From Leuctra nigra (lineage: Eukaryota; Arthropoda; Insecta; Plecoptera; Leuctridae), in contig OW203767.1 of assembly GCA_934045905.1 (NCBI GenBank), forward strand, positions 25,118,785 through 25,182,784: 64,000 nucleotides of DNA. Direction: 5' to 3'. Below are positions 35,392-48,210 of this stretch, piece by piece. Below the pieces are notes generated by a model. It was not told where the DNA came from, did not search any database, and worked only from the letters and a program-made list of their open reading frames with translations. Every line of letters begins with the position of its first letter. Position 1 is the stretch's first letter. The position numbers were made by a program, and so were the translations under genes.

Positions 35392-36000
35392 GTTCCTCGT
35401 CTGCTGTCTGCCTGGATAAGAGCTCTTCAGCAAGTACACGAATATCACAGCAGAAATTCAACATGGAGGCGATGGTGTCTTGAATCAATACATATGACTA
35501 AATAATTCAATGACACACACACACACACAAGAAACAGGACAATTTCTTGTGAAACTACACAAGCACTATATTAAATGTTCCCAAATATTTCCATATAAAA
35601 GCTGTAACTATAAGAAGAGACGCCTCTTGCAAGTTTCTGCTCTATGAGACCTTGGATGGAGCTGAAATGCGTCAAAGGAGCAGTGTAATTATTTTAAATT
35701 TTCTTTAATGAAGTTGACAAATATTTCAAATTACCATAAAATATAAGTAAAATATCAAAACCAAATCAAAACAATGACTTAATTTAATTTTCAAAAAATC
35801 ACTGTATCCTGTTTAAATAACACAAGACCTAATGCTCCTTGGCGTCCGTGAAATCCAAGACACATCCAAGAAAACGCACACCCACACACCCACAACGTAC
35901 CCAGTCATATCTACACCCCAATTTATCTACGGGATTCCAAACATACTAAGATTTGTTTTTCTTATTTTTATTACATTTTATTCTTAGCTATTAGGAGTAT
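35392..36000. other. 5' flank of relic B, paralogous to 56820-57275
   Basis: Shares GTGAAACTACACAAGCACTA, TATAAGAAGAGACGCCTCTT and CACACCCACACACCCACA with the sequence upstream of exon 1 of copy D. This marks the duplicated unit that carries a receptor's 5' flank. Promoter elements cannot be assigned. Confidence 0.7.
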
Positions 36001-37838
36001 ACATACATTGTATAAAAATAAGCACTTGTTTGTACAGGGTAAGAAGCCCGCATAGAGTGAACTCCGTGTGTGGGCTGATTTAAGTTGAAGAGATGTTTAA
36101 AGTCAAGATAGCGACAGGTGATGTTGATTGATATGTGAAGTTATACAGTACAAAACGATATACATAGTTTAATAGAAAAATTAATATAGTAACTGATTAC
36201 AAGTATAAAAGAATCTTACAGTAGGTAGTCTCTACCAGAGGTCCATTATCCATTATTTTATTCGATTCTCAGTTATAAGTACATTTTGATATTGTCTTCT
36301 GTTCTTATATCTAGCGAATTTATTGAAGATGCGGGGGCCGATGAATTATTTACAATTAAATTCAATAGAACTTTTTACATAGAGAAAACTAGACTTCACT
36401 TCGTAACTTTGCAATTTACAGAGCCCCTTGTTATTTTTATTTAACTAAAATATGACTTGTAATTGAAGAAAGAGTCTTAGGTGCTCAAAATTCAAACTGT
36501 TGAAAATTATAGTCCAAATGCATCCTAAAGACGCGTGATCCAAATATGCGTGGAAAGTACAATGTTATGTATGTTATAATGCGCAGACAACAACTCAGAA
36601 AGAATAATCCAAACATTCTTCATTTCAGTCTTACAAACTTTAAATATCAATGAACTAAATTGTTATTATTACAGACTTTAAGAGGCAAACGGAAGCGAAC
36701 GGGAATCGCACGGTTCGTCAGAGCGTTTTTGAAATTTTGTGTTCCCACTAAATAATTCGAAAAAATCAGATAGTAACGACCCATTACAGCATAATAGACT
36801 AAATAATGCCGCACACTGGAGTACTTTATGACCTCTGGTACGATCTCAAAGTGTTAAATACGATTTTTGAGGTAAAATAATCGTATTTAACACTTTGAGG
36901 TCGCACAGAGGTCATAAAGTACTCCAGTGTGGGGAATTATTTAGTCTATTGGGCTGTTATGGGTCGTTACTATCTGATTTTTTATAATTATTTAGTGGGA
37001 AGACAAAATGTCAAAAAAACGCTCTGACGAACCGTGCGATTCCCGTTCGCTTCCGTTTGCCTCTTAAGTAATTACACTATTTTAAGCTATTATGGTTGTA
37101 AATGATTAAAGGACTAAGGATTATAGATTACATTCTTACAAAGCAATATATAATATTGCTGTACTAAATAGTTATTTACAGACAATTGAGTCGCCTCTTC
37201 AATGGAGTAGTAGTACGCTTTGTTCCATAGAAAGTGTCTGCCAGAGGCTACTGCCTCATAGTGGGGCAGCCAGCCTCGCCTCGTAGGTGATGTTCTTATT
37301 CCTTAGTTGCAGACATCTTTGCAAGTTCCTTGTAACAAAGTGACGCTTACGATTTACGTGTACAAGAGATGATTCGGTATCAACTGGAATCCCCTTCTTA
37401 AGCCCGAGATTCAGACATTCGGTGTCGGCGTCGATCAACTCCAATGACCACAATCAAACTATCGGTAGGTACTCATTACTACTGAATTAACCGAATGTAT
37501 AAATTTGCCTTTATGTGCCCTCTGTAGAATATTAACTTTGCAAATGGCATTAGTTGTTTTATTTTTATATAATCAATTAGTGATGTCTCCACTCAAATCA
37601 TTTCACGTATGTTGTGATTACACGATAACATTGATCTCTTCAGCACCCTGCACCGGATTCAGATTCTTATAACTGAGAGGGACATGGTTAGATTATTCAG
37701 TATCAACTGGAACCTTCTTCTTCAGCACCACATGCAGGTCTTCGGTGTAGAAGTATGACTGCAATCAATCCCCACTTCGTCAGTTCAGGGTCACGTGAGT
37801 CCATTTTGAAGTACTCTTTACTTCTTAATGAACCGAAT
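36001..37838. other. 3' flank of receptor copy C, paralogous to 58770-59960
   Basis: Shared with the flank of copy E (AAGCCCGCATAGAGTGAACT; GTGTCTGCCAGAGGCTACTG). Two copies of the CTTCTTCAGCACC-type module lie at 37371-37450 and 37695-37760. A minus-strand AATAAA at 37558-37563 is a possible polyadenylation signal, about 280 bp past the stop of copy C. Interrupted by a foldback element. Confidence 0.6.
36682..37063. mobile_element. 382-bp palindromic element at TTAA
   Basis: Ends GAGGCAAACGGAAGCGAACG and its exact complement, flanked by TTAA at 36678-36681 and 37064-37067. Almost the whole length folds on itself, with the centre near 36866. The empty site ACTTTAAGTAA is at 59439-59450 in the paralogous flank of copy E. 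TTAA targeting is typical of piggyBac, but the ends do not start CCC, so the class is open. Confidence 0.85.
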
Positions 37839-40800
37839 TTATGCCTTTTTGATATGTTTGTATTCTCTTATAATGTTATAGCATTTGTATGTAAAAGCAA
37901 GGATCTATAAGTAAAAGAAACACATTAATTAATATTTACGATGGAGAACTTCTTGCAATATGGAGTGCTGAATTACAGAACGAATTCAAGTTGATTTGAA
38001 ACTTAAAATTGAAATGATTTTACCATATCTGGGATTCGAACCCACGTCCTCTAAATTACCGGTCTATTGTAATTTGTATATAGTAAATGGACCTAACATT
38101 TTCTTGAATGACTTTTTATTCCTTCTTGATTCTTGCTACATCGCATTGTTGAAATTCGCTTGATAATTTCATAGCTTTCATCACGACCCTCACGGTTAAT
38201 TCAAAGAGGTCTACAGAAATTTACAGAAAAAAACAAAAATAAAGGAATGATGATCTGCAGAAATTAGTATGTTTTCGTTTATTTTATGAACAATCACAAT
38301 CTCTTCATTAGCATGTGTTCTTATACTTATTAGTATGTATATCTTAGTATGTCTATTAGTAGTTCTATCCCAAATCTTTCTATTATTTGTTTGACGTCAC
38401 ACTAATCTAGATATGTTCGAGAGGTGATGGTAGAATGAGGAAGAAGTCGAGGTCTAAGGGTGAGGCATTGCCTCTCAAGAGGGACTCCACGCAAACCTTC
38501 AGGATTGACGTCGCGGGATTCAAACCCGGAAACCTCAGAGTGTGAAGTTCCAAGTGAAATACTGCTGGAGCCAATTTCATCCATCTCAAGTTTAAATAAT
38601 CTAAACTGCTGAATTAGGCAATGCCGAAAAGGTGCCATCACACGGACGTTTCTAAAATTAAAGTAACAAGCGGCAGTTCCATTATAGCCTACTTGAATGT
38701 CAAGCCCGGATCTTAATAAGCTAATTCGAATTGATTTCCAACTCTCCATGGGAGTTTTCGATTCCTTAAAACTTTAGAAGTTTGAAATGTCCTTAAAAGA
38801 AACAAGAAAATCCCTTTAAACTCACATGTCCGAAGGCCTCCATTGTTCCAGGTACAAACCCAGCCAGCTGCATGATAGCAGGTTTATTAGCACGTGACAT
38901 GATGATACGGATTGACCTCTTGAACCCATCTGTTGCTGTGTACCACTGTGTATCATACGCAGCCTCCCGTACCAGCGAGCTCTACAGGAACAAGGAGATT
39001 ATTAAGTGTATCCTCAGATGTTATAAGACAGGCCTTATGGTTGAGTAGCGTTTCATATATTTAAATACCTCGTCAACGATTTTCTGGCAGGACCAAACTA
39101 CGACGTAAATGAGCATATACCATCCCAAAAATATAAACACTGTAACCAAACTCTCCCATTCAGAATCCGTCAACTGAAAATTAATGAAATACAATAAAGA
39201 CATTTTAATGAAGGTCTAGCCGCGTACGAAGTGGGGGTTGGGTGGTTGGGTTGTTTTTTAATTTAAAAAAACGCCCTGCGGTGCAACAATAGGGCGTTGT
39301 TTGTCGCAATTTGAGCAGTTAAAAAATGATTTGATATATTCGAAAAACCGCCCTGCGGAGCAACAATGGGGGATTTGTTAAATTCAGTTTGTGCCTTTAA
39401 GATATCCAATCACTTTTAAATTTTAAATTTCTAAAAAACATCATATGGGGTTTAAGATGGGAGATTCTGCCCCCCCCCCCAGTTTTCACCTTCTTTCCGT
39501 GTGTCGCAATCCTCCCCATGATGAAAGTAGTTAACTTGTCTGGGATAGTCTACACCAGTGGTTTAACCTGCGGCCCGCGGGACTAAATTTTGTGGCCCCC
39601 CAGTTGATGTTTCAAATATCTACTTATTTGCAAAATGTGTCCACTTTGAAAATTATATTTAAAAAAATAATAGTTTCTCGTTTCATTTGTGATACATTTT
39701 GAGAGTTGTCTGTAAGAATCCACGAATCAGGCTGAAAATGCGACGAAAGCTTAAATGTACTTCATACTTGTTGCAACGAAAATGAAGCCATTATCAATTC
39801 CGAAAATTGTAAAAAAAAAGTGTATTGTATTGGCGTGTGAAACATTGTTCGATTCGTTTCCTAATAAACAAAAGACACTGCATGAATCCAGGCACGTAGG
39901 AAAGGGGGATGGAGGAATTATCCCCCCCCCCCCCCCCCCCCACCCGAGCAGACTGATCTCCCATTTTCCATACAAACTTAAGTTTACCAGCCCAGAATCA
40001 CTTTTAAATTGTTAAATTCTAAAAAAAGAGCCCTGCGGGGCTAAAACTGAGGGGATTCACTCCAGACTCCCCTTCTGGGTGTCGCAATTCCCCCCCCCCC
40101 AATTTTTTTTTTCAACATTGCACGACCTCATTCGGGTCCGGGGTGAACAGCCCCGGGAAAATTTAGGATTTTGAAATAGGAATTGGTGCATTTTGGTGCA
40201 AGCTTGGGCACCGGAAATCAATAATCTAGTGGAGCGGTCGCTCCACCCAGCCAAGTCGTACTGTACACTCACAATCACTCAACATACCGTAAATGCCTAA
40301 TAAACTGAGGAGCAGACCAAACACTTTTACTGTAAGCATCAAAGTGGCATTTTCGGCCTACTGGATCTTAAAATTGGAAAATCTCACATTGTTGCGAAAT
40401 ATCTTAATTTCGAGCTATGGCCCACCTGACAACATATACCAAATTTTGGAATAACAAGTTATGCCATTTGCGAGCTAGAGGGCCGTGAAAACAGTGAAAT
40501 TACACCCCTTTTTAAAAGGTATCTTCTTCTTCTTCCGCTTCTTCTTCAGATATCAAGGAGCGTTGCTATCACCGCCACAGCCTAAACGGCTGAACCGATC
40601 GATTTGACATTTTTACCACATGTGCACTTTTGGCGTCTGAGGTGCCTTTTTATAAAACCAACCGGAAGCCGCCATTTTGAAACCGGAGGTGACGTCATAT
40701 CTCGAAAATGGCTAAACCGATTTGAATGAAAATAGCGCCAAATGATTCAGACGGTCATCTATATGGAATATCAAAAGATGAATTAGAAATGTACTATTAC

Positions 40801-41162
40801 CGAAACCGGAAATGACATCATCAACATGAAAAACACCCTGAAACCCCTCTTCATGCAATAAAAATACATATTTTGAAGGCTTATAATGATATCTAGTGGA
40901 GCGGTCGCTCCACGCCAGCCAAGTCGTACGGCGCGCACACTCTCATATAAAAAGGCTGGAGCAACCCACTTTTACTGTAAGCATCAAAGTGGCATTTTCG
41001 GCCTACTGGATCTCAAAATTGGAAAATCTCACATTGTTGCGAAATATCTTAATTTCGAGCTATGGCCCACCCTACAACATATACCAAATTTGGGAGCAAT
41101 AGGTTACGCCCTTTACGAACTAGAGGGCCGTGGAAACCGTGAAATTGTACGGCTTTCAGATG

Positions 41163-41193
<31 letters not shown>

Positions 41194-44100
41194 TGATGAT
41201 GATGATTCATCTTCCAATAAATTCCGCGGTCTCCGCCACAGCCTAAACGGCTGGGTTGATTGACCCGAAATTTTCACCACATATACAGCTTGTCTGCCTG
41301 ATGATACCTTGTCCTTATGAATTTTTTGTGCCGCCATTTTGAAACCGGAAGTGACGTCATATCTCAAAAACGGCTTAACCGATCGGAACGAATTTTGCGC
41401 CAATCGATTCAGACGGTCCTCTTTAAGAAATAACAATAGTTAAATCAAAGTTTTCTAATTACTGAAACCGGAAATGACGTCATAGTTTAGCGAAATCTGC
41501 TTAAATTCACTTCCCTTTATATAAAAACCAACTATATATTCAGAAGGCTTATAATGATATATTAGTATTTATATACATATTAATACAATTTGTAAGAGCT
41601 TTCAGCCGCCATTTTGAAAACCGGAAGTGATGCCATATCTCGAAAACGGCTGGACCTATTGGAACGATGCTTTCGCAATTCTTCATGGCATATCACTTTA
41701 AGTTTAAATTTAGCTCCAAACAATATTTTTTTAGTAACTAATTCGGAAATGGCGTATTTTTTTAAAGGAATTAGCCATTGTTGCCCTAATAAGTTTTACA
41801 AGTTGTGTAAATAAACTAAAAAAATAAGTGATATCCCCATAAAAAACACTCCGTGTAAAAAAACAGCCAAGTCTCTTCAACTAAAAAAAAATTATGAAAT
41901 CTAAAAATTCTGCACTGAAACGTAGTGATATCAAAAAATGAGCCAAGTCAAAACTTTATTTGAAAATTAAAAAATACTTGGCGCATCGTTTTTTTAGGGC
42001 ATTGTAGGTATAGGTACTATAAGTATGTATTTATATCTAGCCTATACTTCTAAGCTATTTATATACACGATGCGCCAAGTATTTTTTAATTTTCAAATAA
42101 AGTTTTGACTTGGCTCATTTTTTGATATCACTACGTTTCAGTGCAGAATTTTTAGATTTCATAATTTTTTTTTTAGTTGAAGAGACTTGGCTGTTTTTTT
42201 ACACGGAGTGCTTTTATGGGGATCAATATTACGGAAAGTAATAGCCCCGCAGGGCGTTTTTTTAGAATTTAACAATTTAAAAGTGATTCTAGGGCTCAAA
42301 AATTTACGAACTTAAGCAAAATACCCTCCAATTGCCCTTGTTGCCCTTGTTGTTCCGCAGGGAGATGTTTTAAAATGTAAGCAATTTATAAATGATCCTA
42401 CGCGCCTGGTAGCACCAGAAACATGCTGATCCGCGATTGGATTTAATACATTTTTACACTTTTGACATATCATATTATGCAACCTTGTGATTTTCTAAAT
42501 GTTTTTGGTATTTGATACTGGAAAATAAGTGCTTTCTGATTGAATGGTTACAAACCCAACCAAATCATATGTCCTGGAATACATTTAAGACGGACAATAA
42601 TTACAAGCATTTATAAAAATACAAGGGGGATAAGGGGGTTCGGGGGTGAAGCCCCCGAGAACATTTTATATCAAGGCAAATCATTTTGGTGCAATTTTGA
42701 TGCTAACTTCACCAGCTATTGTTGGGGGAAAAGCACGATATTTCTATAAAGAATTTAATTTTGTCTGAAAGTATGAACTTGTTTTCGTGATATTAAGCAC
42801 CCCCCTAGACATACATGAAATAAATTATAAATTTTTGAAGTACCTAATCATTTGTTTTCATGATATTGTCTTATAATTTGAACGAGACATTTTATACATT
42901 TTGTAAATGACAATCTAAGGGGTCGTAATCTAAGGGGTCGTAAGCGCCCCCCTGGACCTTTATTAAAGAAATTTTAACTTTTATGAGCACTTGTTTTCGT
43001 GATATTTTCTTATATTTTGAACGCGATATATGAAAAATTCAGTAAAATACATGGAAATTGTCGCTCGCCTCGCCCGCCCCTCGCGCCGGCCCTGCCCCCC
43101 CCCCCCCCCTCCCCATGGTAAAAGTAGTTTCTACGTTCCTCGAATAAACCTACCTGACGACGTGAGCATTATTGTATTTTTTTTAATGCGGCCCACGACC
43201 AAAGCAAATATGTATTGTGGACGTTTTCGGAACCATCTTGTAATGAATTGGCAGTGGTGACGGTTCATCAGAACAAACCGTCACCACTGCCAAAGCAAAT
43301 ATCTATTATTTGCCCGCGAGTCAAAAAGGTTGAGTACCACTGGTCTATTCTATACCCAATATAAGTAACATGAGATAAACGTACAATTGCATTCCAAACT
43401 GAAGGCAGGTTGTGCTAAACACTTACCTCAGTTGAAAACAGCATAAATGATGGACACGCTAACATCATCGATAAGATAACTATTCTGCCAATTGCCTGTG
43501 CAACTGATTCGATTACCTTGAGGACCCTGTGAAGATATAAACTTCTTATTAGGTATAGTGAACTCAACGGCTGGCGTATTGGATAATGGATACCACGGTT
43601 CTCGTCTCGTCAGATCAACACTGAGCGCGGTCAGCGGTTGGATGGATGACCATTCTACTCTGCCTTTGCTGCCGTTGGGCCAGAGGGACTGGGGTGTTTG
43701 GAGGTTTCAAAACTATGGGCGATATCAAGCTGAAAATTTCAAATTGTATTCAAAATAGATTATGATCGACTGTGTAAAATTTCAATCAATATCAATATAT
43801 GGTGAAACGAAAGTTATTGAATCTTGAAATTGAGCTTTAAAACAGAATAGAGGGGGAAAAAAATCATTTTTATATCGTGTGTAATAAAAGTTTAGAAACG
43901 ATCTACATATTCTGATTTTACGCTCAACTTCAAGATTCCATAACTTTCGTTCCATTCATTCAAATTGATTTAAAATTTAACACAATCGATCCTAATATAA
44001 TATGTTCAATAAAATATTAATTTTTCAGCTTGATATCGTACGTACAGTTTTGAAGAAACAGCGTCCCGGTCATTGGAAGATTTTTGAACGCGCGCTTTTT

Positions 44101-47100
44101 GAGCTCCGTAAACTCAACTTTCTTTACAACCAACTTTGAACAGCTGTCACTTTTTTACGACAATAGTAATGTGCTTGAAACATGCACAAAAAACACCGCA
44201 GTAATATGTTATTTATATTAGGTTATATTTTAAGCCCGATGTGTTCAGTAGTTTCGTCTCAGCGGTGTATCGCCCATCGTGCGTTTTTTTTGCGCCACCC
44301 GGTATACATTTTCCAGTTTATAACTCATTTGAGAAAAGTGATTTTCCTGTAGCTGTATTTTTAGCCTGAAAACATTAACCTAATATGGGATTGTGATTTC
44401 ATGTAATAAGAGTGTTGTAAAGCGACTTAGAAAATATTTCGGTTATGCTAAGATCAATGAAATTGTTGTAGGTGATCTTCCGTCCCAGCACACAATTAAT
44501 GATAACAATCCAAAATACATACTCCAACAGATCTTGATGATGTTTGACGCAGTCGCCGAGGAGGCGGTGCATTTCAAGGTCAAACCTCTTCTTCCTGATA
44601 TGTTGCCAAACATCTTCGTTGTATTCTTTGCTCCACCAGGCGCTCTCCATAGGCAACTCATCTGCCTGATTGTCCACAATGTCTTGGCTGTGAGAGTCCA
44701 AGGTCACAGAGCAATCTCTGCCCAGCCCAAGTAACAGCGATCTTCTCAACAAAACTCTTCTCTGTACTCTGCGAGGATATCTCTGAGCAAATCTTCCAAC
44801 TCCCGCTGCTTTCATCCACTTACCAGCAGCTCGCGTGAGAATAGCTTCAAGTCGAATGTTTGCTCTTGCTCGTTGAGGCAAGTGGCTCAGTTTGTATCTC
44901 AGAATCTTCCACTGAGCGATGACAAAGATGAAGAATGATGCAAGGAAATTAATTGATACAATCATAACGATTACATCGATTGCAAATTCCGTAAATGCTA
45001 ATAGAATTAGTGTTATTTCAAACATCGGTGAAGCGGATTGGTCATATGGTGTCCAAAACCTGGGAACATTGATACAAATAATTAGTAAAGTGTAATTAAT
45101 AATAATGCAAAAAATGCGAAATTTGTAGAGCCCTTAAAATTTCGTAGCGCCCAAACCTGAGTAGAGCGAGGAGGAATACACTGGAATTTGAAAAGATTTG
45201 TAAACATTGCAGAAGACTCACCTGTGGGGAAACTCTCGTGCGAAAAGAGATTTTGGAAGTACAAAAAATATCGCAATTAACACGAGAATCAAATCATAAC
45301 CGATCATCAATAAAATTAAAACTTGCGTTATTTTCTCGCTAAGATCTAACATTTTCACAATGGATTCATCCCCGTTATGATCTTGGTTTCTTATTTTCTT
45401 CAGACTCTTAATAATAAACTGAAATGCACTTTGGTTGTTTGCAAATGAGATGATACCAGTTGATAATATTGAAAAAAGCAGGGTCATGAAAAGCGCCATG
45501 ATCATTTCTCTGGCGTTGCTCCTGTTCACAATCATATGGCTGGCGTAAGATAATATCATCAATGGAGTTGAGACGCAGAGAATTCTCATGGGCAGGATGA
45601 TCCTTCTTGTTCCGTATTCCTTGCTCCAAAGACCTTGGATAAAAGAAGAGCGAAACTTATGGTATATCCGGTGCTCACGGACTGCGCGAAGTTACAAAGT
45701 ATGTCAATGAGTTGGTAAACTTTACTAGGAAAACGCTAAGTGGAACACGTTGATGAGCGAGCACCGATAAATGAAAAAGTTCGAACCGGAATTCCGTGAC
45801 GCATAGAAAACATATACTATAATATCCATATTGAATTGAAATATGATCCACTTCATCAACATGAAAGTATAATGTTATTCAAGTTCAACTTACAAAACCT
45901 GATCAACTTGCAGTACATTGAGACGTTTTACAAAATGAACCATAGTCTTATGTGATGTCGAGATAATCAATAAAAACTTTCTATATATTGTATATAAAGC
46001 AAATAAAATGTTTTAATGGAAATATAATTAGTCTGTAACTTTGGGGAGTCAACAGACTTTAAATTTTTCCCAATATTATTCTCCAAAAAGTGTATAAAAT
46101 AATATTTTATCCTGGACTATTGTTGGTTTTATGAATAATATCAGGTAAATTAAGTTTAAACACGATAGTATCTTATAACAAATCTTTATTTTATTGAAAA
46201 TATTAATAAAAGAGTACCATGTTTCACTTTGATCATTTTGCAGTCGAGTAATTTGACAAATTTCTCTCAATAACAGTAATTTTCACAGCGGACTGGGGCA
46301 CTTCCTCCTGTAAAAAATACTAAGGTTTCTTTGTTGAAGACGCATACATACTTAAGAATGAGCCAATAAAAACAATTTTTTTGGAACCAATATTCCAATT
46401 TTGGAAATTTTGAACTATGTCTGTTTTTATAAATGACGCCTCAAATTCCATTTCAATTACCATCACTTTTGACAGCTATTTCAAAAAGTTAAAATTGTCA
46501 ATAAGCCCATGCGTGCTTGATCAATTGTGCATACATTTTTCCAGCCAATCCGGAGAAATATGTATATATTTCTGCACATTCATCGGAACAAACAGTCACC
46601 ACTGCCTTGCTATGTATATTTATTTTAATTTTAAGCAAGAAACGGATTTATTACAAAATAAATTCAGTATTCAAACCGCTGCCTGTGTTGTTGTGCGCAC
46701 CTTACATGTGTGCAAAATTTCCGCCCATTCAGAGAAACGGTGCAGCTTGTATACCTTCCTGTCTTATACTCACCCACTGAGTTATATATATAGGTAGGTC
46801 TATACCGGTTGGCGCATAAAAAACGCACAATGTGCGAGATATCGCTGTGACGAGATTACTAATTACATCGGGCTGAAAATTTCACATAATATAACCAACA
46901 TACAAAGGTTTAATGTGTGAAAGATTCCAACATATTACTTTTGTGAGAAAAAAGTTACAGCTGCTCGAATTTGGTTGTCGAAAAAGCGATTATACGAAGC
47001 TCAAATAGCCCGTCCAACGGCAGGGACAATGTTTCTTCAAAACTGCTTATAAAATCAATCTGAAAATTTTAAATTTTAAACAAAATATATTGCTATTAAT

Positions 47101-47731
47101 TATGCATAAATTTAAATACATTAGGATCAATGGAACGAACGTTGTGGTGTCTTCAAGTTGAGCCTAAAAGCAGAATATCATGTCTAAGTTTTATTACGCA
47201 CGATCATATCAAAAAGTGTAATTATCTCACTCTAATTCTGCTTTTAATCACAACTTCAAGGTACCATAACTTTCGTTCAATTAATTCAAATTTATTGAAA
47301 TTTTTACACCAATGATGGCAATACTTTTTGTATAAAATTTGAAATTTTAAGCTTGTTATCACGCGTAGTTTTGAATTAAACAGCATCCCAACCAATGCAC
47401 GTTTACTATTTGAGCTCCTTATAATCGAATTTTCGACAACCAAGTTCGAAGTGCTGTAACTTTTTTCACACCAAATAAATGTTTTTGAAACTTTCACACA
47501 TTACACCTTCGTATCTTGTTTATATTATGTAAAATTTTCAGCCCGATGTATGTAGTTGATTCTTCACAGCGATGTATCCCCCATTGTGCGTTTTTTTGCG
47601 CCACCCGGTATATGCAACTCAGTGTACTCACCTAACTTATAGAACACTGTCTCCATGAGCCACATGCTGTCCTTGTTCTTCTCATTGATCACGTCTATCA
47701 CTTGCTGATATCTCTCTCTGATGAACGCCAT
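37839..47731 (-). CDS. Odorant receptor copy C (intact)
   Basis: Intact 7tm_6 odorant receptor of 491 residues. Exons (minus): 47632-47731, 45222-45633, 44523-45059, 43427-43526, 39069-39173, 38826-38981, 37839-37904; phases agree at every junction. Start MAFIRERYQQVIDV. TM1 begins in RIILPMRILCVS, TM2 in EMIMALFMTLLF, TM3 in QVLILLMIGYDL, TM4 in EITLILLAFTEF. A loop of about 130 residues follows, arginine-rich around RFAQRYPRRVQRRVLLRRS and ending VKHHQDLLE. TM5 starts VLKVIESVAQ, TM6 lies in LTDSEWESLVTVFIFLGW, then SLVREAAYDTQWYTA and PAIMQLAGFVPGTME (TM7), ending IIREYKHIKKA. In insects such proteins form ligand-gated cation channels with Orco. Intron 4 holds two Helitron-like elements, intron 3 a 5S-derived SINE and R2 copy, intron 1 a complete R2 element. 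Closest to copy E. Confidence 0.92.
39240..40225. other. GC-run-rich repeat DNA in intron 4 of copy C
   Basis: Contains CGCCCTGCGGNGC-type short hairpins, C-runs at 39471-39480 and 39921-39942, and CCCCGGG segments. The part 39240-39550 is paralogous to 62210-62480 in intron 4 of copy E, so it predates that duplication. No gene seen. Confidence 0.6.
40226..40892 (-). mobile_element. Helitron-like element H8, 3' half
   Basis: CTAG and hairpin at 40226-40247; a CTT-type microsatellite (40525-40550) at the position where sisters have GAT; motifs ACCGGAGGTGACGTCAT and ACCGGAAATGACATCAT. It stops at GGCTTATAATGATAT, directly against the 3' end of H9. Confidence 0.65.
40893..42222 (-). mobile_element. 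Helitron-like element H9
   Basis: CTAG/hairpin at 40893, (AAT)n plus (GAT)n at 41162-41207, motifs ACCGGAAGTGACGTCAT near 41344 and ACCGGAAATGACGTCAT near 41467, and a foldback 41835-42222 ending rc TCCCCATAAAAGCACTCC. Complete and arranged 3'-end to 5'-part next to H8. Confidence 0.65.
42223..43426. other. GC-run-rich repeat DNA, upstream half of intron 4 of copy C
   Basis: CCGCAGGGCG hairpins, GGGGGTTCGGGGGTGAAGCC near 42636, C-run at 43086-43100, and an inverted repeat around 43255-43290 (GACGGTTCATC/GAACAAACCGTC with CACTGCCA). No exon seen. Confidence 0.5.
43564..43678 (+). repeat. 5S rRNA-derived sequence (degenerate), intron 3 of copy C
   Basis: Same element as at 63453, in the same place relative to exon 4: TCAACGGCTGG start, GAGCGCGGTCAGCGGTTGG and GATGGATGACC, ending GCCGTTGGG. 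Shorter by a few bases; the GTTAAGCA part of the internal promoter is lost. Not a functional 5S gene. Confidence 0.75.
43740..44312. repeat. R2 foldback family copy, intron 3 of copy C
   Basis: Right end TGCGCCACCCGGTATA preceded by CAGTAGTTTCGTCTCAGCG; left part contains the inverted counterpart around AAGCTGAAAATTTCAAATTG. The left terminal repeat is eroded. Confidence 0.65.
45725..45790 (-). mobile_element. R1 3' end fragment, intron 1 of copy C
   Basis: CTAGGAAAACGCTAAGTGGA then CACGTTGATGAGCGAGC; truncated soon after. Confidence 0.55.
46801..47614. mobile_element. R2 foldback element, complete, intron 1 of copy C
   Basis: Begins TATACCGGTTGGCGCATAAA and ends TTTGCGCCACCCGGTATA, with arms of over 300 bp that match end to end (CGCACAATG, ATCGCTGTGACGA, ACATCGGGCTGAAAATTT). 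Flanking TA could be a Tc1/mariner-type target. It stops about 12 bp from the donor of exon 1. No coding capacity. Other copies at 4645, 43740 and 49811. Confidence 0.75.
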
Positions 47732-48210
47732 GATAGTTGCCTCTTCGTTCCTCGTCTGCTGTCTGCCTGGATAACAGCTCTTCAGCAAGTACACGAATAT
47801 CTCAGCAGGAATTCAACATGGAGGCGATGGTGTCTTGAATCAATATATGTGACTAAATAATTCATAGAAATGCATTGGAACTACAGAACTTTGACAAGGT
47901 CTTGTGAGGAACACATATTTTTGTAAGTACATAAATTGTCTCCAAGGGAAGAAAGCTTCCAAGAATTTTGTTTTCTAATATATATTTATTATAAGTATAA
48001 TACCAACTGACCTATCGTGTTTGAACTACTAGCACGGTATATTGATTTAGAACAGACAGGTGTATAAAACACACTTATTTAATAGCAGTTATGATGACAA
48101 TCATAAAATAACATAGGGTATCACAAAATATCACAATATGGTGGATGGTCACACATCGAATTCTAAACAGACTAACTACCACCACCCAGTCTAAGGTCCG
48201 ACCCAAACTT

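Noticed and set aside
43564..43678. Functional 5S rRNA gene
   Set aside because: Degenerate, missing control-region bases, and positioned as a shared intronic insertion.
46417..46797. 126-codon plus-strand open frame in intron 1 of copy C
   Set aside because: No family motif, second overlapping frame equally open, and opposite to the receptor.
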